Shown here: in pieces, positions 1 through 8,008 of the stretch | How the letters are laid out: each line of letters opens with the position of its first letter | Position numbering within the stretch: position 1 is the stretch's first letter | Assembly (NCBI GenBank): GCA_010365215.1 | Contig: JAAFGT010000006.1 | Location: 1-64,000, forward strand | Direction: 5' to 3' | Source of the DNA: Acidipila sp. | GTDB lineage: Bacteria > Acidobacteriota > Terriglobia > Acidiferrales > UBA7541 | Length of the DNA: 64,000 bases | Program-made: the position numbers and the translations under genes | The notes under the pieces: generated by a model | What the model was told of the DNA's origin: nothing | Databases searched by the model: none | The model's input: only the letters and a program-made list of their open reading frames with translations

Positions 1-741
1 GCGGGTGCCGGCGGAATTGAGCACGCCCCAGAAAAGGCTGCGGCCGTTGGCCTGGTTGATGAGAGAGAACATTTGATCGTTTTGCAAAATGCTGTCGGCG
101 GCGCCGCTGCGGACCTCGATGAGGCGTTCGAGCGAATGGCGCGGGCCGAAGGCGATAGTGCTGGAGTCGAGGAAGGTGATGTACAGGCCGGAGCAGGGAG
201 AGCCGCAGGAGTAGAGAGTGAATCCGCGGTCCTGAAAGCCGCGCAGCTTGCGGGCTTTGAAGCTGGCGGTAGCGGCGCCGGGGTCGAAAGAGCCGAGGGC
301 CAGGCCGATGAGCTGGTCGCTATTTGTTGGAGTGAGTTTTGAAATGGAGGTGGGCGTGGGAGTGGCTTGGACGCTCTTTGCTTGCGTGGATTTGGTTTCA
401 GATTGTGGGGGCTGGGTGTCAGGTTGTGGGGGCTGGGGAGCCTCGTCGCCGGAGGCTAGCGCCCAAGCTAGTTCATCAACTTGCGTGGGGGCGACGCCGG
501 CGGAGGCCAGGAACTGTTCCAGCTCGATGAAACGCGGCGGAAGCGACTGCGATTTGAACTGCGGATACCAGGAAGACTTGCGGGCTTCGGCCAGATCGGC
601 GTAGGCGAATTCGGAAACGTTTTTGGGGAACATGGCAATGAGGTTGGCTTTGAGCGAGCCGGCGGTTAGCGCGGGGGCGAGCGAGAGAGTGACGAGCGCA
701 AGGACTGCTGGGAGAAGAAGTTTTTTATTCATGGGGATCAT
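1..741 (-). CDS. Secreted hypothetical protein, C-terminus beyond window
   Basis: The reading frame stays open from an ATG at 741 to the window edge, about 247 codons, so the C-terminus is missing. An AAGGG lies 6 nt before this ATG and favours it over the in-frame ATG at 732. The N-terminus (MIPMNKKLLLPAVLALV...) is a typical signal peptide ending near ALTAGS, so the protein is probably periplasmic or exported. A proline-rich linker near residues 98-115 carries two QPPQ repeats and separates an N-terminal part from a part containing CGSPCSG. I do not recognise the family. The gene lies downstream of the beta-barrel gene on the same strand, separated by a strong hairpin, so it is probably a separate transcript. 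Confidence 0.6.
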   Translation of the reverse strand, partial: MIPMNKKLLLPAVLALVTLSLAPALTAGSLKANLIAMFPKNVSEFAYADLAEARKSSWYPQFKSQSLPPRFIELEQFLASAGVAPTQVDELAWALASGDEAPQPPQPDTQPPQSETKSTQAKSVQATPTPTSISKLTPTNSDQLIGLALGSFDPGAATASFKARKLRGFQDRGFTLYSCGSPCSGLYITFLDSSTIAFGPRHSLERLIEVRSGAADSILQNDQMFSLINQANGRSLFWGVLNSAGTR

Positions 742-791
742 TGGGAACCCTTGAGATGGAAGCTTTGAGATTTTGCGCCCGGCGGAAAACA

Positions 792-832
792 GGCGCGCGC
801 GGGTGTGATTTTTTACTCACACCCGGCGCGCT
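792..832 (-). terminator. Strong stem-loop after the beta-barrel gene
   Basis: GGGTGTGA at 801-808 pairs perfectly with 817-824, and the stem extends through a GC-rich part (792-800 with 825-832) with one bulged base. It sits 48 nt downstream of the stop of the minus-strand beta-barrel gene. The sequence beyond it on the minus strand (CTGTTTTCC) has only a short T run, so it is a plausible but not classical intrinsic terminator. Confidence 0.5.
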
Positions 833-879
833 TGTTGGGTACTCCTGCTTGCGGAGCAGGTTTTGTACAGTGCAGGTGA

Positions 880-1503
880 TTAGAACCGGAACACGGGACC
901 GAAGGTGACGCGCAGATTGTGGTGCGCGCCGTGGTTGAAGTAAATTTCATCGCCTACGTCGGCGCGCAAACCTATCGGGCCGATGTGGCCTTCGAGGCCC
1001 CCGCCGGGATAGAGCACGGGGCTGACGCTGTTGACGCGCAGGTTGCCAACGTTGTGGCCGAAAGTGCCGAAAGTGACGGGGGCGTTGTCGAGACTGAAGG
1101 CCATGCCGCCGCCCTTAATAGTGACGAAGGGTTGAATGTTGTGCACGCCCAGGTTGATGCGCGGCCCGAAGAGGCCGTGGATGACGCGCACGTTGGTGCG
1201 CACGACGGAAATGATTCCCGCGTTGTTGGTCTGACCTTCGGTGAAGGCGCGGCTGAAGTCGTAGGCGGCTTCGGCTTCGAATTTGAGGCGTTTGTAGCCG
1301 ATCACCGACGCCCGGCCGCCGATTCCGACCAGGTTTGAATCGGTCTGAGAGAGGCGGAAATAATCGGCGAAGACGCCCACTTGAACATGTTCGTTTTCGC
1401 TTTGCGCGAAGGCATCGGTGACCAGGCAGCCACCGAGAACTAATAGAATTGCCGCGAATTGAATGAAATAGCTTCCAAAGGAAGCTAATTTTTTACCTGA
1501 CAT
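880..1503 (-). CDS. Outer-membrane beta-barrel protein
   Basis: This 207-residue protein has a signal peptide with a hydrophobic core at about residues 13-31 and cleavage probable after DAFA. The rest alternates polar and hydrophobic residues in short strands (VQVGVFADYF, FEAEAAYDF, LRVTFGPVFRF) and ends in phenylalanine, the usual recognition end for BAM-inserted barrels. This fits a small 8-strand OmpA/opacity-type barrel in the outer membrane. A GGGGG-type ribosome site precedes the ATG. The leader carries a small hairpin (TGCACT at 1536-1541 with AGTGCA at 1546-1551). No enzymatic motif is visible; the precise role is unknown. Confidence 0.7.
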   Translation of the reverse strand: MSGKKLASFGSYFIQFAAILLVLGGCLVTDAFAQSENEHVQVGVFADYFRLSQTDSNLVGIGGRASVIGYKRLKFEAEAAYDFSRAFTEGQTNNAGIISVVRTNVRVIHGLFGPRINLGVHNIQPFVTIKGGGMAFSLDNAPVTFGTFGHNVGNLRVNSVSPVLYPGGGLEGHIGPIGLRADVGDEIYFNHGAHHNLRVTFGPVFRF

Positions 1504-1609
1504 CTGGTTCCCCCTTGAATGAAATTAGATCCTCCTGCACTTTCCAGTGCACCACACGCAACGACTAATACAGGAAGTTAAGAATCCAGAAAATGTGCTG
1601 CGGTTGCTT

Positions 1610-1638
1610 GGGGTGCGGACTTTTTCAGACCGCACCCC
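1610..1638 (-). terminator. Perfect 9-bp stem-loop after ferritin-like gene
   Basis: GGGGTGCGG at 1610-1618 pairs perfectly with CCGCACCCC at 1630-1638 around an 11-nt loop. It lies 20 nt beyond the stop of the minus-strand ferritin-like gene. No T tract follows on the minus strand, so it could be an RNA-stabilising hairpin rather than an intrinsic terminator. Confidence 0.45.
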
Positions 1639-1657
1639 GTCGTGTGTGTGGGTGGTG

Positions 1658-2509
1658 CTAGACGGTCTTGATGTTGCCGTTGAGACCGTTGGGGAAAAAG
1701 CCGCCCTTGTTGGTGCCGGGGGTGGCATTGCCGTAGACGATGGCGAGAACCTGGGAGGGAGTGCGCTTGATGGCCAGGGCATTCGAGTCCACGGGGAAAT
1801 AATGAGTCATGTCGGGGAGAACGTCCTGGGCGTCGAGTTTGAAGAGGCCGGGGACACTCTGCTGCACGACGTTGAGGCGAATGTTGCCGGCGTGGTAGGC
1901 CTCGGTGCCAAGAATTTGCGCGGCGGCTTGCAGGTTATTCCCGGTGAGCAGCGTGGCGGCTCCAGCGTAAGCGCTGACGCCGGTGTCTTCGAGGGCGCGT
2001 GAGGCCAGCAGGAAGAGAGGTTGCGTGTTGATGACGCCGAGAGCGTCGAGGTTGATCACGGGTTCGGCGACGGCCACGCCGCCGAGAGCGGAGCGGAGGA
2101 ATTTTACGTGGAGCGCTTCGTCCATGGCGATTTCAGTGGCGATGGCCTTGGTGGCGGCGTCGGTGAAGATAACTTGTGCGCCGCCGGTGGCCATGGCGGC
2201 GGAGCCGAGGGTGGAAGCGTCCAGGTAAACGCCGTTGACCGTTTTGCTGTAGAACTCCGCTTCGAGGTATTCGAGGTTGAGCGCGAAATTGAGGACATCC
2301 GTCTCGGGAATTCCCTGAGCGTGGCTGCGGGAATCGTCTGAGCATCCCTGAATTACGACGCCGGCGGCGAGGCCGGCTGAGGCCAAACCGACGTTTTTGA
2401 GAAAATTGCGGCGGGCGGAAGTTCTTTTTTCGCCGGCGGCGATTAGTTGACGTTTCGCTTCGGCGGGGTCAAGGAGCCCGTCGAAAGTTGGAGCTGGCTT
2501 GGTGGTCAT
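1658..2509 (-). CDS. Tat-exported ferritin-like domain protein
   Basis: This 283-residue protein belongs to the ferritin-like (Ferritin_2/desiccation-related) type. The N-terminal region carries a twin-arginine motif (SARRNFLKNVG, about residues 31-41), then a hydrophobic stretch and a lipobox-like IQGC, so export by Tat and lipid anchoring are likely. Metal-ligand candidates follow in helical segments: LNLEYLEAEFY, MDEALHVKFL, and later ALEDTG and LGTEAYHAGNIR. That E...ExxH...E...ExxH layout is what a carboxylate-bridged di-iron four-helix bundle needs. Iron storage or oxidative and desiccation protection is a family-based guess. An AGGAG site precedes the ATG. The upstream region carries the block shared with the two response-regulator genes. 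Confidence 0.85.
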   Translation of the reverse strand: MTTKPAPTFDGLLDPAEAKRQLIAAGEKRTSARRNFLKNVGLASAGLAAGVVIQGCSDDSRSHAQGIPETDVLNFALNLEYLEAEFYSKTVNGVYLDASTLGSAAMATGGAQVIFTDAATKAIATEIAMDEALHVKFLRSALGGVAVAEPVINLDALGVINTQPLFLLASRALEDTGVSAYAGAATLLTGNNLQAAAQILGTEAYHAGNIRLNVVQQSVPGLFKLDAQDVLPDMTHYFPVDSNALAIKRTPSQVLAIVYGNATPGTNKGGFFPNGLNGNIKTV

Positions 2510-2890
2510 TCACTCTCTCCTTTAATTTTTATTTAAATCTGCAAATTCAAATGTAAAGAAACAACCCACTTCAGACGTACGGAAGACCGGGGGTCACTGG
2601 ATGTCCGAAAGGCCTACAAAGCTGAAACTTTCTGTAGTTACCTCAGAGGAGGTCCGAACGCGGCCACAGCACCCACTTTTATAGTGCTGCAACCTTTATA
2701 AGGGAGTAAACAGACAGCAACCATACGTGGAATTTGGTAGGGGACTGTTGGGAAACACGTTAAACGGCTGTTGGAATTTGATTGACCCACTTGAGGAAAA
2801 CCTCGGGGACTCATTCAGGGCTGCCGCCGCCGATTGCTGCGGAGGCGGAGGCGAGGCGTGGTAACAGCTACCTGCTTAACTGGGGGCGTG
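2510..2890. other. Intergenic region of 381 bp with regulatory block
   Basis: I see no convincing gene in this stretch. It contains the leader of the ferritin-like gene, an inverted repeat CAGCAC/GTGCTG (2667-2672 and 2684-2689) and the first copy of a conserved block at 2693-2740. The part nearest 2890 is the 3' flank of the response regulator gene and shows nothing recognisable. Confidence 0.6.
2693..2740 (-). promoter_or_regulatory. Shared upstream block, copy 1 (ferritin-like gene)
   Basis: Read on the minus strand, the core CTACCAAATTCCACGTATGG (2740 to 2721) is followed 20 nt later by TATAAAGG (2700 to 2693), a possible -10. Copies 2 and 3 match at TAC, AATT and GTATGG in the same positions. 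The core is an imperfect dyad around AATT, as expected for a dimeric regulator. It lies about 210 nt before the ferritin-like start codon. Confidence 0.55.
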
Positions 2891-3262
2891 TCAGGCGACT
2901 GCCAGCAGGCGTTCGACTTGGCTGGCGAGAGCTCCACAGCCGCCAATTTTTGCGACTACAGCGTCGATGCCGGCGGCGGAAGCTTGCACCGGCGAAACCA
3001 CGTCGGCGTGCAGGGTAAAGAGAATAATGGGCACGCGGCTGCCGGTGGCGCGCAAGGCGCGTGCAGCCTCGAAGCCGTTCAAGCGGGGCATGGCCAAGTC
3101 CAGGATTACCAGATCGGGGGCGAGCTGACGTGCTTTTTCGACGGCTTCAACGCCGTCCGCTGCCTCGCCGCACACGGCGAATCCGGGCATGCTCTCGACC
3201 ACTTTGCGCGCCATCAATCGCATCTGCGCGCTATCATCAGCAATGAGAATCGACTTGGACAT
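2891..3262 (-). CDS. Single-domain response regulator (copy 1)
   Basis: This 123-residue protein is a stand-alone CheY-like receiver. It begins MSKSILIADD, giving the acidic pair at residues 9-10. The phospho-acceptor Asp lies in VILDLAMP near residue 54, the conserved Thr in ILFTLHAD, and the conserved Lys in AVVAKIGG. No output domain is present, so it probably acts by protein contact or as a phosphate relay or sink. It is closely similar to the next gene (3450-3818), which points to tandem duplication. No kinase is adjacent. The shared upstream block (copy 2) lies about 135 nt before its start. Confidence 0.9.
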   Translation of the reverse strand: MSKSILIADDSAQMRLMARKVVESMPGFAVCGEAADGVEAVEKARQLAPDLVILDLAMPRLNGFEAARALRATGSRVPIILFTLHADVVSPVQASAAGIDAVVAKIGGCGALASQVERLLAVA

Positions 3263-3369
3263 TCTCTCCCGTCTGCTTTCTACTCCGCACGACGGCCGGT
3301 TCGAGTCTCCAGGCCAAATCCCCGGGGAAGTCCAAGCGCCGCGAGAACAGTTGCTACCTCGTGCTACAG

Positions 3370-3417
3370 CCTTTATGAGGGAATGTACAGCCGTTAACCA
3401 TACTGGAAATTCGGTAC
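3370..3417 (-). promoter_or_regulatory. Shared upstream block, copy 2 (receiver gene 1)
   Basis: On the minus strand the core GTACCGAATTTCCAGTATGG (3417 to 3398) is followed, with the same 20-nt spacing as copy 1, by CATAAAGG. Similarity to copy 1 extends beyond the core into GTGCTACAGC on the gene-proximal side. Fifteen of 20 core positions match copy 1. Confidence 0.55.
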
Positions 3418-3449
3418 GGCACCTTAGACGGTTGACGGCGGGACGCCTG

Positions 3450-3818
3450 TCAGACAGCAGCGAGGAGGTGTTTGACCTGGGTCATGAGCCGTTCGACGCC
3501 CATTTTGGGAACGACCGCATCAATGCCGGCGTAAGAGATTTGCGCAGGTGAGATGAGGCTGTCATACCCGGTGAAGAGAATAATGGGCACGTGGCTGCCC
3601 GTGATTCTGAGGGCGCGCGCAGCGTCGAAGCCATTCATGTGCGGCATGGCCAGATCCATGATGACCAAATCGGGCTCGAGCTCGCGCGCCTTCTGGACTG
3701 CGTCGGCGCCGTCAACGGCCTCGGCGCAGACTACGCAACCGGGGATGGATTCGATTATCTTGCGCGTGGCTTTGCGTACTTCGCCGCGATCGTCCGCTAT
3801 CAGAACTGTTTTCGACAT
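3450..3818 (-). CDS. Single-domain response regulator (copy 2)
   Basis: The frame is open further upstream to 4007, but the protein clearly starts at the ATG at 3818 (MSKTVLIADD), matching its paralogue; the longer N-terminus has no receiver similarity. Length is 122 residues. The acidic pair is at residues 9-10, the phospho-acceptor Asp in VIMDLAMP near residue 54, Thr in ILFTGYD and Lys in AVVPKMG. There is no output domain and no adjacent kinase. An AGG lies about 6 nt before the start. Like its neighbour it has the conserved block upstream (copy 3). Confidence 0.88.
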   Translation of the reverse strand: MSKTVLIADDRGEVRKATRKIIESIPGCVVCAEAVDGADAVQKARELEPDLVIMDLAMPHMNGFDAARALRITGSHVPIILFTGYDSLISPAQISYAGIDAVVPKMGVERLMTQVKHLLAAV

Positions 3819-3862
3819 TGCACACCTGCCCGAGACGAGCGGGCCAATTCGTTGGCCAGGCG

Positions 3863-3919
3863 CCTCTATAAGCAGCTTGGCTGACTGGACGGGGCGCGGC
3901 CATACCGTGAATTGTGTAG
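3863..3919 (-). promoter_or_regulatory. Shared upstream block, copy 3 (receiver gene 2)
   Basis: On the minus strand the core CTACACAATTCACGGTATGG (3919 to 3900) keeps TAC, AATT and GTATGG at the same positions as the other two copies. A TATAGAGG follows after 29 nt rather than 20 nt. The core lies about 80 nt before the start of receiver gene 2. Confidence 0.5.
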
Positions 3920-4043
3920 AGAGGGCCGTGGGAAGCTTCACGCGGAGGCGTCGGCGAGCGTCTTTAAGAAGGGGAAACTTTACTCCCCCGGTGGCCTGCG
4001 CTAGCATCTCTCAGTTTTCACGACACCTGTTACGGAGGTTGGC

Positions 4044-5243
4044 ATGATTCCGTCCGTGAGGCGTTTTTCTTCTGGAAGGGCATGGTGGAATCACTACGCC
4101 ATGCTGTTGGGGGCTGCCGTGCTGTCGGGGTTGCTTGTTTTGGGACTGCAACCGCTGGGCGGCGCCGAGCCAGGACCATGGATGTTTGCCGTGTCGGGCG
4201 ACTCGCGCAACTGCGGGGACGTGGTGATGCCGGCGATCGCAACGAGCGTGTTAAGCCACAATCCGGCGTTCTACTGGCACCTCGGCGATTTCCGCAAAAT
4301 CTACGCGATCGATGAAGATATGAAACAGCAGCCACTCTATCGGGCGAGCGGGCTTACCGATGCGCAATATCAGGCGCATGCGTGGGAGGACTTTCTTAGG
4401 AGTCAGATCGATCCGTTTGGGGATCTTCGCGTTTATCTGGGAATTGGAAATCACGAACTTAATAATTTTCCCCAGACAAATCCAGAGGCGCCGGCAAACA
4501 CGGTGGGGCGGGCTAACTCGGCGATGCCGACACGAGGGTGGACGCGCGGGGAGTACTTGCGCGACTTTGACAGGTGGATGAACTGGCCCAATCTCGCCGC
4601 GCAGCGCGCCAAGGACAATCCTCGGGACCTAAAGCCGCGAACTTATTATCACTGGGTGGAACGCGGCGTGGATTTCATCAATCTGGACAACGCGAGTTCC
4701 GAGCAGTTTGACGAAGAGCAGATGAGATGGCTGGGAAAGGTGATCGATCGCGACCGCGTCGATCCCGCGGTGAAGGCGCTGGTGCTGGGCATGCACGCCG
4801 CATTGCCGGGCAGCATTTCCGCCGATCACAGCATGGAGCAGTCATCGGCAGGAATGCAGAGCGGCCGGCTGCTCTACTCCGACCTGCTGGCCCTGCATTA
4901 TGAAACGCACAAACCGGTGTACCTACTGGCCAGCCATTCGCACTTTTATATGGCAGGCATTTTCCGCACGGAATATTGGCGGCTGCACGGAGGAGTGCTG
5001 CCGGGATGGATCGTCGGGACGGCCGGTGCGCAGAGCTACGCTTTGCCGGGCACTCGAGGCGACGCGCTGGAAAGCCTGGAAAACACCTATGGTTATCTGG
5101 TGGGGACAGTGAGCGCTGGGGGCGAGATTACCTTCGCTTTCCAAAAGATCGAGGAGAAGGACGTCCCCAAGACCGTCTCCGAGATGTACACCGGAGGCTT
5201 TGTCCACACGTGCTTTGACGACAATACCCGAGTCGCGAAATGA
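4044..5243 (+). CDS. Exported calcineurin-like metallophosphoesterase
   Basis: This 399-residue protein has a single N-terminal hydrophobic segment (about residues 19-36), so it is exported or anchored with the catalytic part outside the cytoplasm. Metallophosphoesterase motifs follow in order: SGDSRN near residue 53, LGDFRK near 82, GNHE near 136, GMH near 249 and SHSHFY near 298. These are the usual two-metal ligand positions (GD-x, GD-xx, GNH[DE], H, HxH). The substrate cannot be read from sequence; phosphomonoesters, diesters or nucleotides are all possible. The start is supported by GGAGG 7 nt upstream. It faces away from the receiver genes and precedes the export locus without obvious link. 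Confidence 0.85.
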   Translation: MIPSVRRFSSGRAWWNHYAMLLGAAVLSGLLVLGLQPLGGAEPGPWMFAVSGDSRNCGDVVMPAIATSVLSHNPAFYWHLGDFRKIYAIDEDMKQQPLYRASGLTDAQYQAHAWEDFLRSQIDPFGDLRVYLGIGNHELNNFPQTNPEAPANTVGRANSAMPTRGWTRGEYLRDFDRWMNWPNLAAQRAKDNPRDLKPRTYYHWVERGVDFINLDNASSEQFDEEQMRWLGKVIDRDRVDPAVKALVLGMHAALPGSISADHSMEQSSAGMQSGRLLYSDLLALHYETHKPVYLLASHSHFYMAGIFRTEYWRLHGGVLPGWIVGTAGAQSYALPGTRGDALESLENTYGYLVGTVSAGGEITFAFQKIEEKDVPKTVSEMYTGGFVHTCFDDNTRVAK

Positions 5244-5407
5244 CGCCTTTACCCTGAGGGCACGGGAAGGGTGTCCGGTATTGCGACAAGGAATCCCACC
5301 AACGGGCAAGGGCCTCTGGAGTAGCCGGCAGTAGGTAACTATAACGTCCATCTTTGCAAGTAGTTACGTGGATTTCCACCTCGGCATACTGCGTGCACCT
5401 TCAAACG

Positions 5408-6712
5408 ATGGCAGAGTCGTTCTATTCCAATTTACCAGGGAGAACCAAGTCTACTGTGGACGTAGCGCGACCAGCTTCGGTCGGTAAGAACAAACGGATG
5501 CGCCGGGTGGCGTATGCGGCCGGCACGGTGGTGCTTGTTGCCTTGGTGACGTTGGGGTTGGCGCGCCTGAAGCCGGCGGCGCCTACGGTGGATAGCGCGA
5601 CAGTCTGGAAGGACACCGTGAAGCGCGGAGAGATGCACCGGCAGGTGCGGGGGTTGGGAACGCTGGTGCCGGAAGACATTCGATGGATACCGGCGCTGAC
5701 GGATGGGCGCGTGGAGCGGCTGGTGCTGCGGCCTGGGGCCAAGGTGCAGCCGGACTCCGTGATCCTGGAGCTGAGCAATCCCGAGCTGCAGCAGACCACG
5801 TTTGACGCAGGCTGGCAGCGCAAGGGCGCGGAAGCGGAACTAAACAATTTGAAGGCGCAACTGGAGACCGAGCTGCTGAACCAGCGGGCAGCGGCCGCTA
5901 CCGTGGAATCGGATTACCAGCAAGCCAAGCTAGCGAACGAGACCAACGAGCAGCTGTACAAAGGCGGGCTGGCCTCGGAGCTGGTGCTGAAGCAGTCGCA
6001 GGTGCGCGCGCGGGAGCTGGCGCTACGGAACCAAATCGAGCAGGAGCGCGTAGCTAGCTACAAGAAATCGGCGCTGGCGCGGATTGCGGTGCAAGAGGCG
6101 CGCGTGGAGCAGTTGCGGGCGCTGGAAGGACTGCGCATGAGCCAGATGGGGGCGCTGAAACTGCGCGCCGGAGTCAGCGGCATTCTGCAGCTGGTGCAAG
6201 TGGAAGAGGGGCAGAGGTTTACGGCAGGAACAAATTTAGCGCGGGTTGCCGATCCGTCACGTCTAAAGGCCCAAGTGCGCATCGCCGAGACGCAGGCTAA
6301 GGATATTCAGATCGGGCAGTCGGCGACTATCGATACGCGAAACGGAATCGTGACCGGGCACGTGGCACGCATTGACCCATCGGTGGTGAATGGGACGGTG
6401 ACGGTGGACGTAACGTTTGAGGGGCCGCTGCCGCAGGGCGCGCGGCCGGACTTGACGGTGGACGGGACGATTGAGATCGAGCGGCTGGCGGACGTGGTGT
6501 ATGTAGGGCGCCCGGCATTCGGCCAGGAACACAGCACGGTGGGACTCTTCAAGATAACGGATGGCGGGCAGGGAGCGGTGCGCGTGCAGGTGAAGCTGGG
6601 GCGCAGCTCGGTGAATACAATCGAGATTGTCGAGGGACTGGTGCCCGGCGATCAGGTGATCCTTTCCGATATGTCGGCTATGGACAATTACGACCGCATC
6701 CGTTTGCGGTAG
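5408..6712 (+). CDS. HlyD/MacA-type periplasmic adaptor subunit
   Basis: I choose the ATG at 5408 (MAESFYSNLPG..., 434 residues); an ATG at 5354 is in frame but lacks a ribosome site. One transmembrane segment lies near residues 33-50, leaving a periplasmic body. A barrel-sandwich half (DGRVERLVLRPGAKV, with ILELSNPEL) is followed by a long helical hairpin of about 110 residues rich in Glu, Gln and Leu, then the second lipoyl half (LRAGVSGILQLVQVEEGQ) and beta-barrel and membrane-proximal parts (VEGLVPGDQVI). This is the adaptor that links inner-membrane transporters to an outer-membrane duct. It is followed 30 bp later by an ABC ATPase, as in MacA-MacB loci. No outer-membrane TolC-like gene is in the window. 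Confidence 0.9.
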   Translation: MAESFYSNLPGRTKSTVDVARPASVGKNKRMRRVAYAAGTVVLVALVTLGLARLKPAAPTVDSATVWKDTVKRGEMHRQVRGLGTLVPEDIRWIPALTDGRVERLVLRPGAKVQPDSVILELSNPELQQTTFDAGWQRKGAEAELNNLKAQLETELLNQRAAAATVESDYQQAKLANETNEQLYKGGLASELVLKQSQVRARELALRNQIEQERVASYKKSALARIAVQEARVEQLRALEGLRMSQMGALKLRAGVSGILQLVQVEEGQRFTAGTNLARVADPSRLKAQVRIAETQAKDIQIGQSATIDTRNGIVTGHVARIDPSVVNGTVTVDVTFEGPLPQGARPDLTVDGTIEIERLADVVYVGRPAFGQEHSTVGLFKITDGGQGAVRVQVKLGRSSVNTIEIVEGLVPGDQVILSDMSAMDNYDRIRLR

Positions 6713-6742
6713 ATTCGCGGACTTTTGCAGCAGGGAGAAGAT

Positions 6743-7462
6743 ATGGCCACTGGCGAGACTTTGATTCATCTGGACGGCGTGACCAAAGTTTTCTACACGG
6801 ATGAAGTGGAGACGCACGCGCTGGCGGGAATCCATCTGGAGATACGCAAGGGCGATTACATTGCCATCGCCGGGCCATCGGGCTGCGGCAAGTCCACGCT
6901 GCTATCGATTCTGGGGCTGCTGGATTCGCCGACCGGCGGCGAATACCGGTTGAAGGGCCAGCCGGTGGCGCAGTTGACGCTTTCGGAGCGCACGCGCATA
7001 CGCAACCGCGAGATTGGTTTCGTGTTCCAGGCGTTCAACCTGATCGGGGACTTGAACGTATATGAGAACGCCGAGCTGCCGCTGACCTATCGCGGGTTGT
7101 CGTCCGTGGAGCGCAAGAAGCGCGTGCAGGAAGTGCTGGAGCGCGTGGGGATGGCGCACCGCATGAAGCACTACCCGTCGCAACTCTCAGGCGGCCAACA
7201 GCAGCGCGTGGCCGTGGCCCGCGCTTTGGTGGGGCAGCCGGCGATTCTGCTGGCCGACGAGCCCACCGGAAACCTCGACTCGAAGAATGGCGAAGCGGTG
7301 ATGGACCTGCTGCACCAGCTGCACAGTGAAGGGGCGACGATCTGCATGGTGACGCACGATCCGCGCTACGAAGACTTCGCCGACCGCAGCGTGCACCTGT
7401 TTGACGGGCGCGTGGTGGAAGATACGGTGACCTCGGGAGTGAAAACGCAGGGGGTGCGCTAA
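6743..7462 (+). CDS. MacB/LolD-type ABC transporter ATPase
   Basis: This 239-residue protein carries all ABC ATPase motifs: Walker A GPSGCGKST, Q-loop in VFQAFNL, signature LSGGQQQR, Walker B AILLADEP, D-loop GNLD and H-loop VTHDP. Its size and sequence fit the MacB/LolD/FtsE type that drives FtsX-like permeases by mechanotransmission. The ATG at 6743 has GGGAG about 8 nt upstream. Its stop codon overlaps the start of a decayed permease gene (TAATG), so the original partner permease was translationally coupled. It is the likely energiser for at least part of the ADOP array that follows. Confidence 0.93.
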   Translation: MATGETLIHLDGVTKVFYTDEVETHALAGIHLEIRKGDYIAIAGPSGCGKSTLLSILGLLDSPTGGEYRLKGQPVAQLTLSERTRIRNREIGFVFQAFNLIGDLNVYENAELPLTYRGLSSVERKKRVQEVLERVGMAHRMKHYPSQLSGGQQQRVAVARALVGQPAILLADEPTGNLDSKNGEAVMDLLHQLHSEGATICMVTHDPRYEDFADRSVHLFDGRVVEDTVTSGVKTQGVR

Positions 7463-7914
7463 TGCGAAGTGTGCGCCAGGAATTGAGGGACGCGGGACAG
7501 CTTTTTGCGAAGAACCCGGCGATGGCATTTTTTACGGTGCTGATCGCGGCTCTGGCGGTGTCTTCGATCTCGGGAAGCGTGTGCCCCAACCGAAGCAATT
7601 TTCAGGTGACGCGCGTGATCACGGCCGGCGGGCCGCTGTCGCACTTGGGCGCACTGCGACGCGGAGCCAAATTTCACGGGGTGATGCTGCGCATGGTGGC
7701 TTTGCCGCGTTCGCCAAGAGGGCACGCAGCGACGGGAAAGCCCGCGGTCCCGCGCGATATTCCTGTGAATGCTGGTCCTGCGAAAGCTGCAAAGGCGCCA
7801 TGGAGTGCGACAGCGGGAAAAGTAAATTCAGCCGGAGCGCAACCGACCTGCGCGGGCATGAAATTGTCGGACATGCGTTTTCCGGAATTCACCTTTTTAA
7901 CACCACTTCTATAA
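7462..7914 (+). pseudogene. Decayed ADOP-type permease remnant
   Basis: The first ~33 codons (MRSVRQELRDAGQLFAKNPA then a hydrophobic run FFTVLIAALAV) resemble the start of the ADOP permeases downstream. After that, the conserved GIGANTAIF motif and everything else of the family is missing. The remaining ~115 codons (many Pro, Ala, Gly and Lys, no membrane segments) match nothing I recognise. The ATG overlaps the stop of the ATPase gene as TAATG. The simplest reading is a permease truncated by deletion, leaving about 100 bp of its 5' end fused to unrelated sequence. A small independent protein is possible but less likely. Confidence 0.6.
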
Positions 7915-8008
7915 CCGCGGAGTAACGTAAGATGCCGGTGCACATGGGCGCTGGGAGAGAAATCGACCAGGCGCCAGTTGCTAATGGTGTGCCCGGAGGA
8001 TGCAGGAA

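Noticed and set aside
5128-5379. Minus-strand 83-codon frame across the 5244-5353 spacer
   Set aside because: About half of it overlaps the end of the metallophosphoesterase on the other strand and it has no ribosome site or recognisable domain. The first 40 residues look somewhat protein-like, but not enough to call.
5244-5407. Possible sigma-54 promoter before the adaptor gene (GGGCACGGG near 5257)
   Set aside because: The -24-like GGCAC has no GC at the right distance; the TTGC nearby is too far away.
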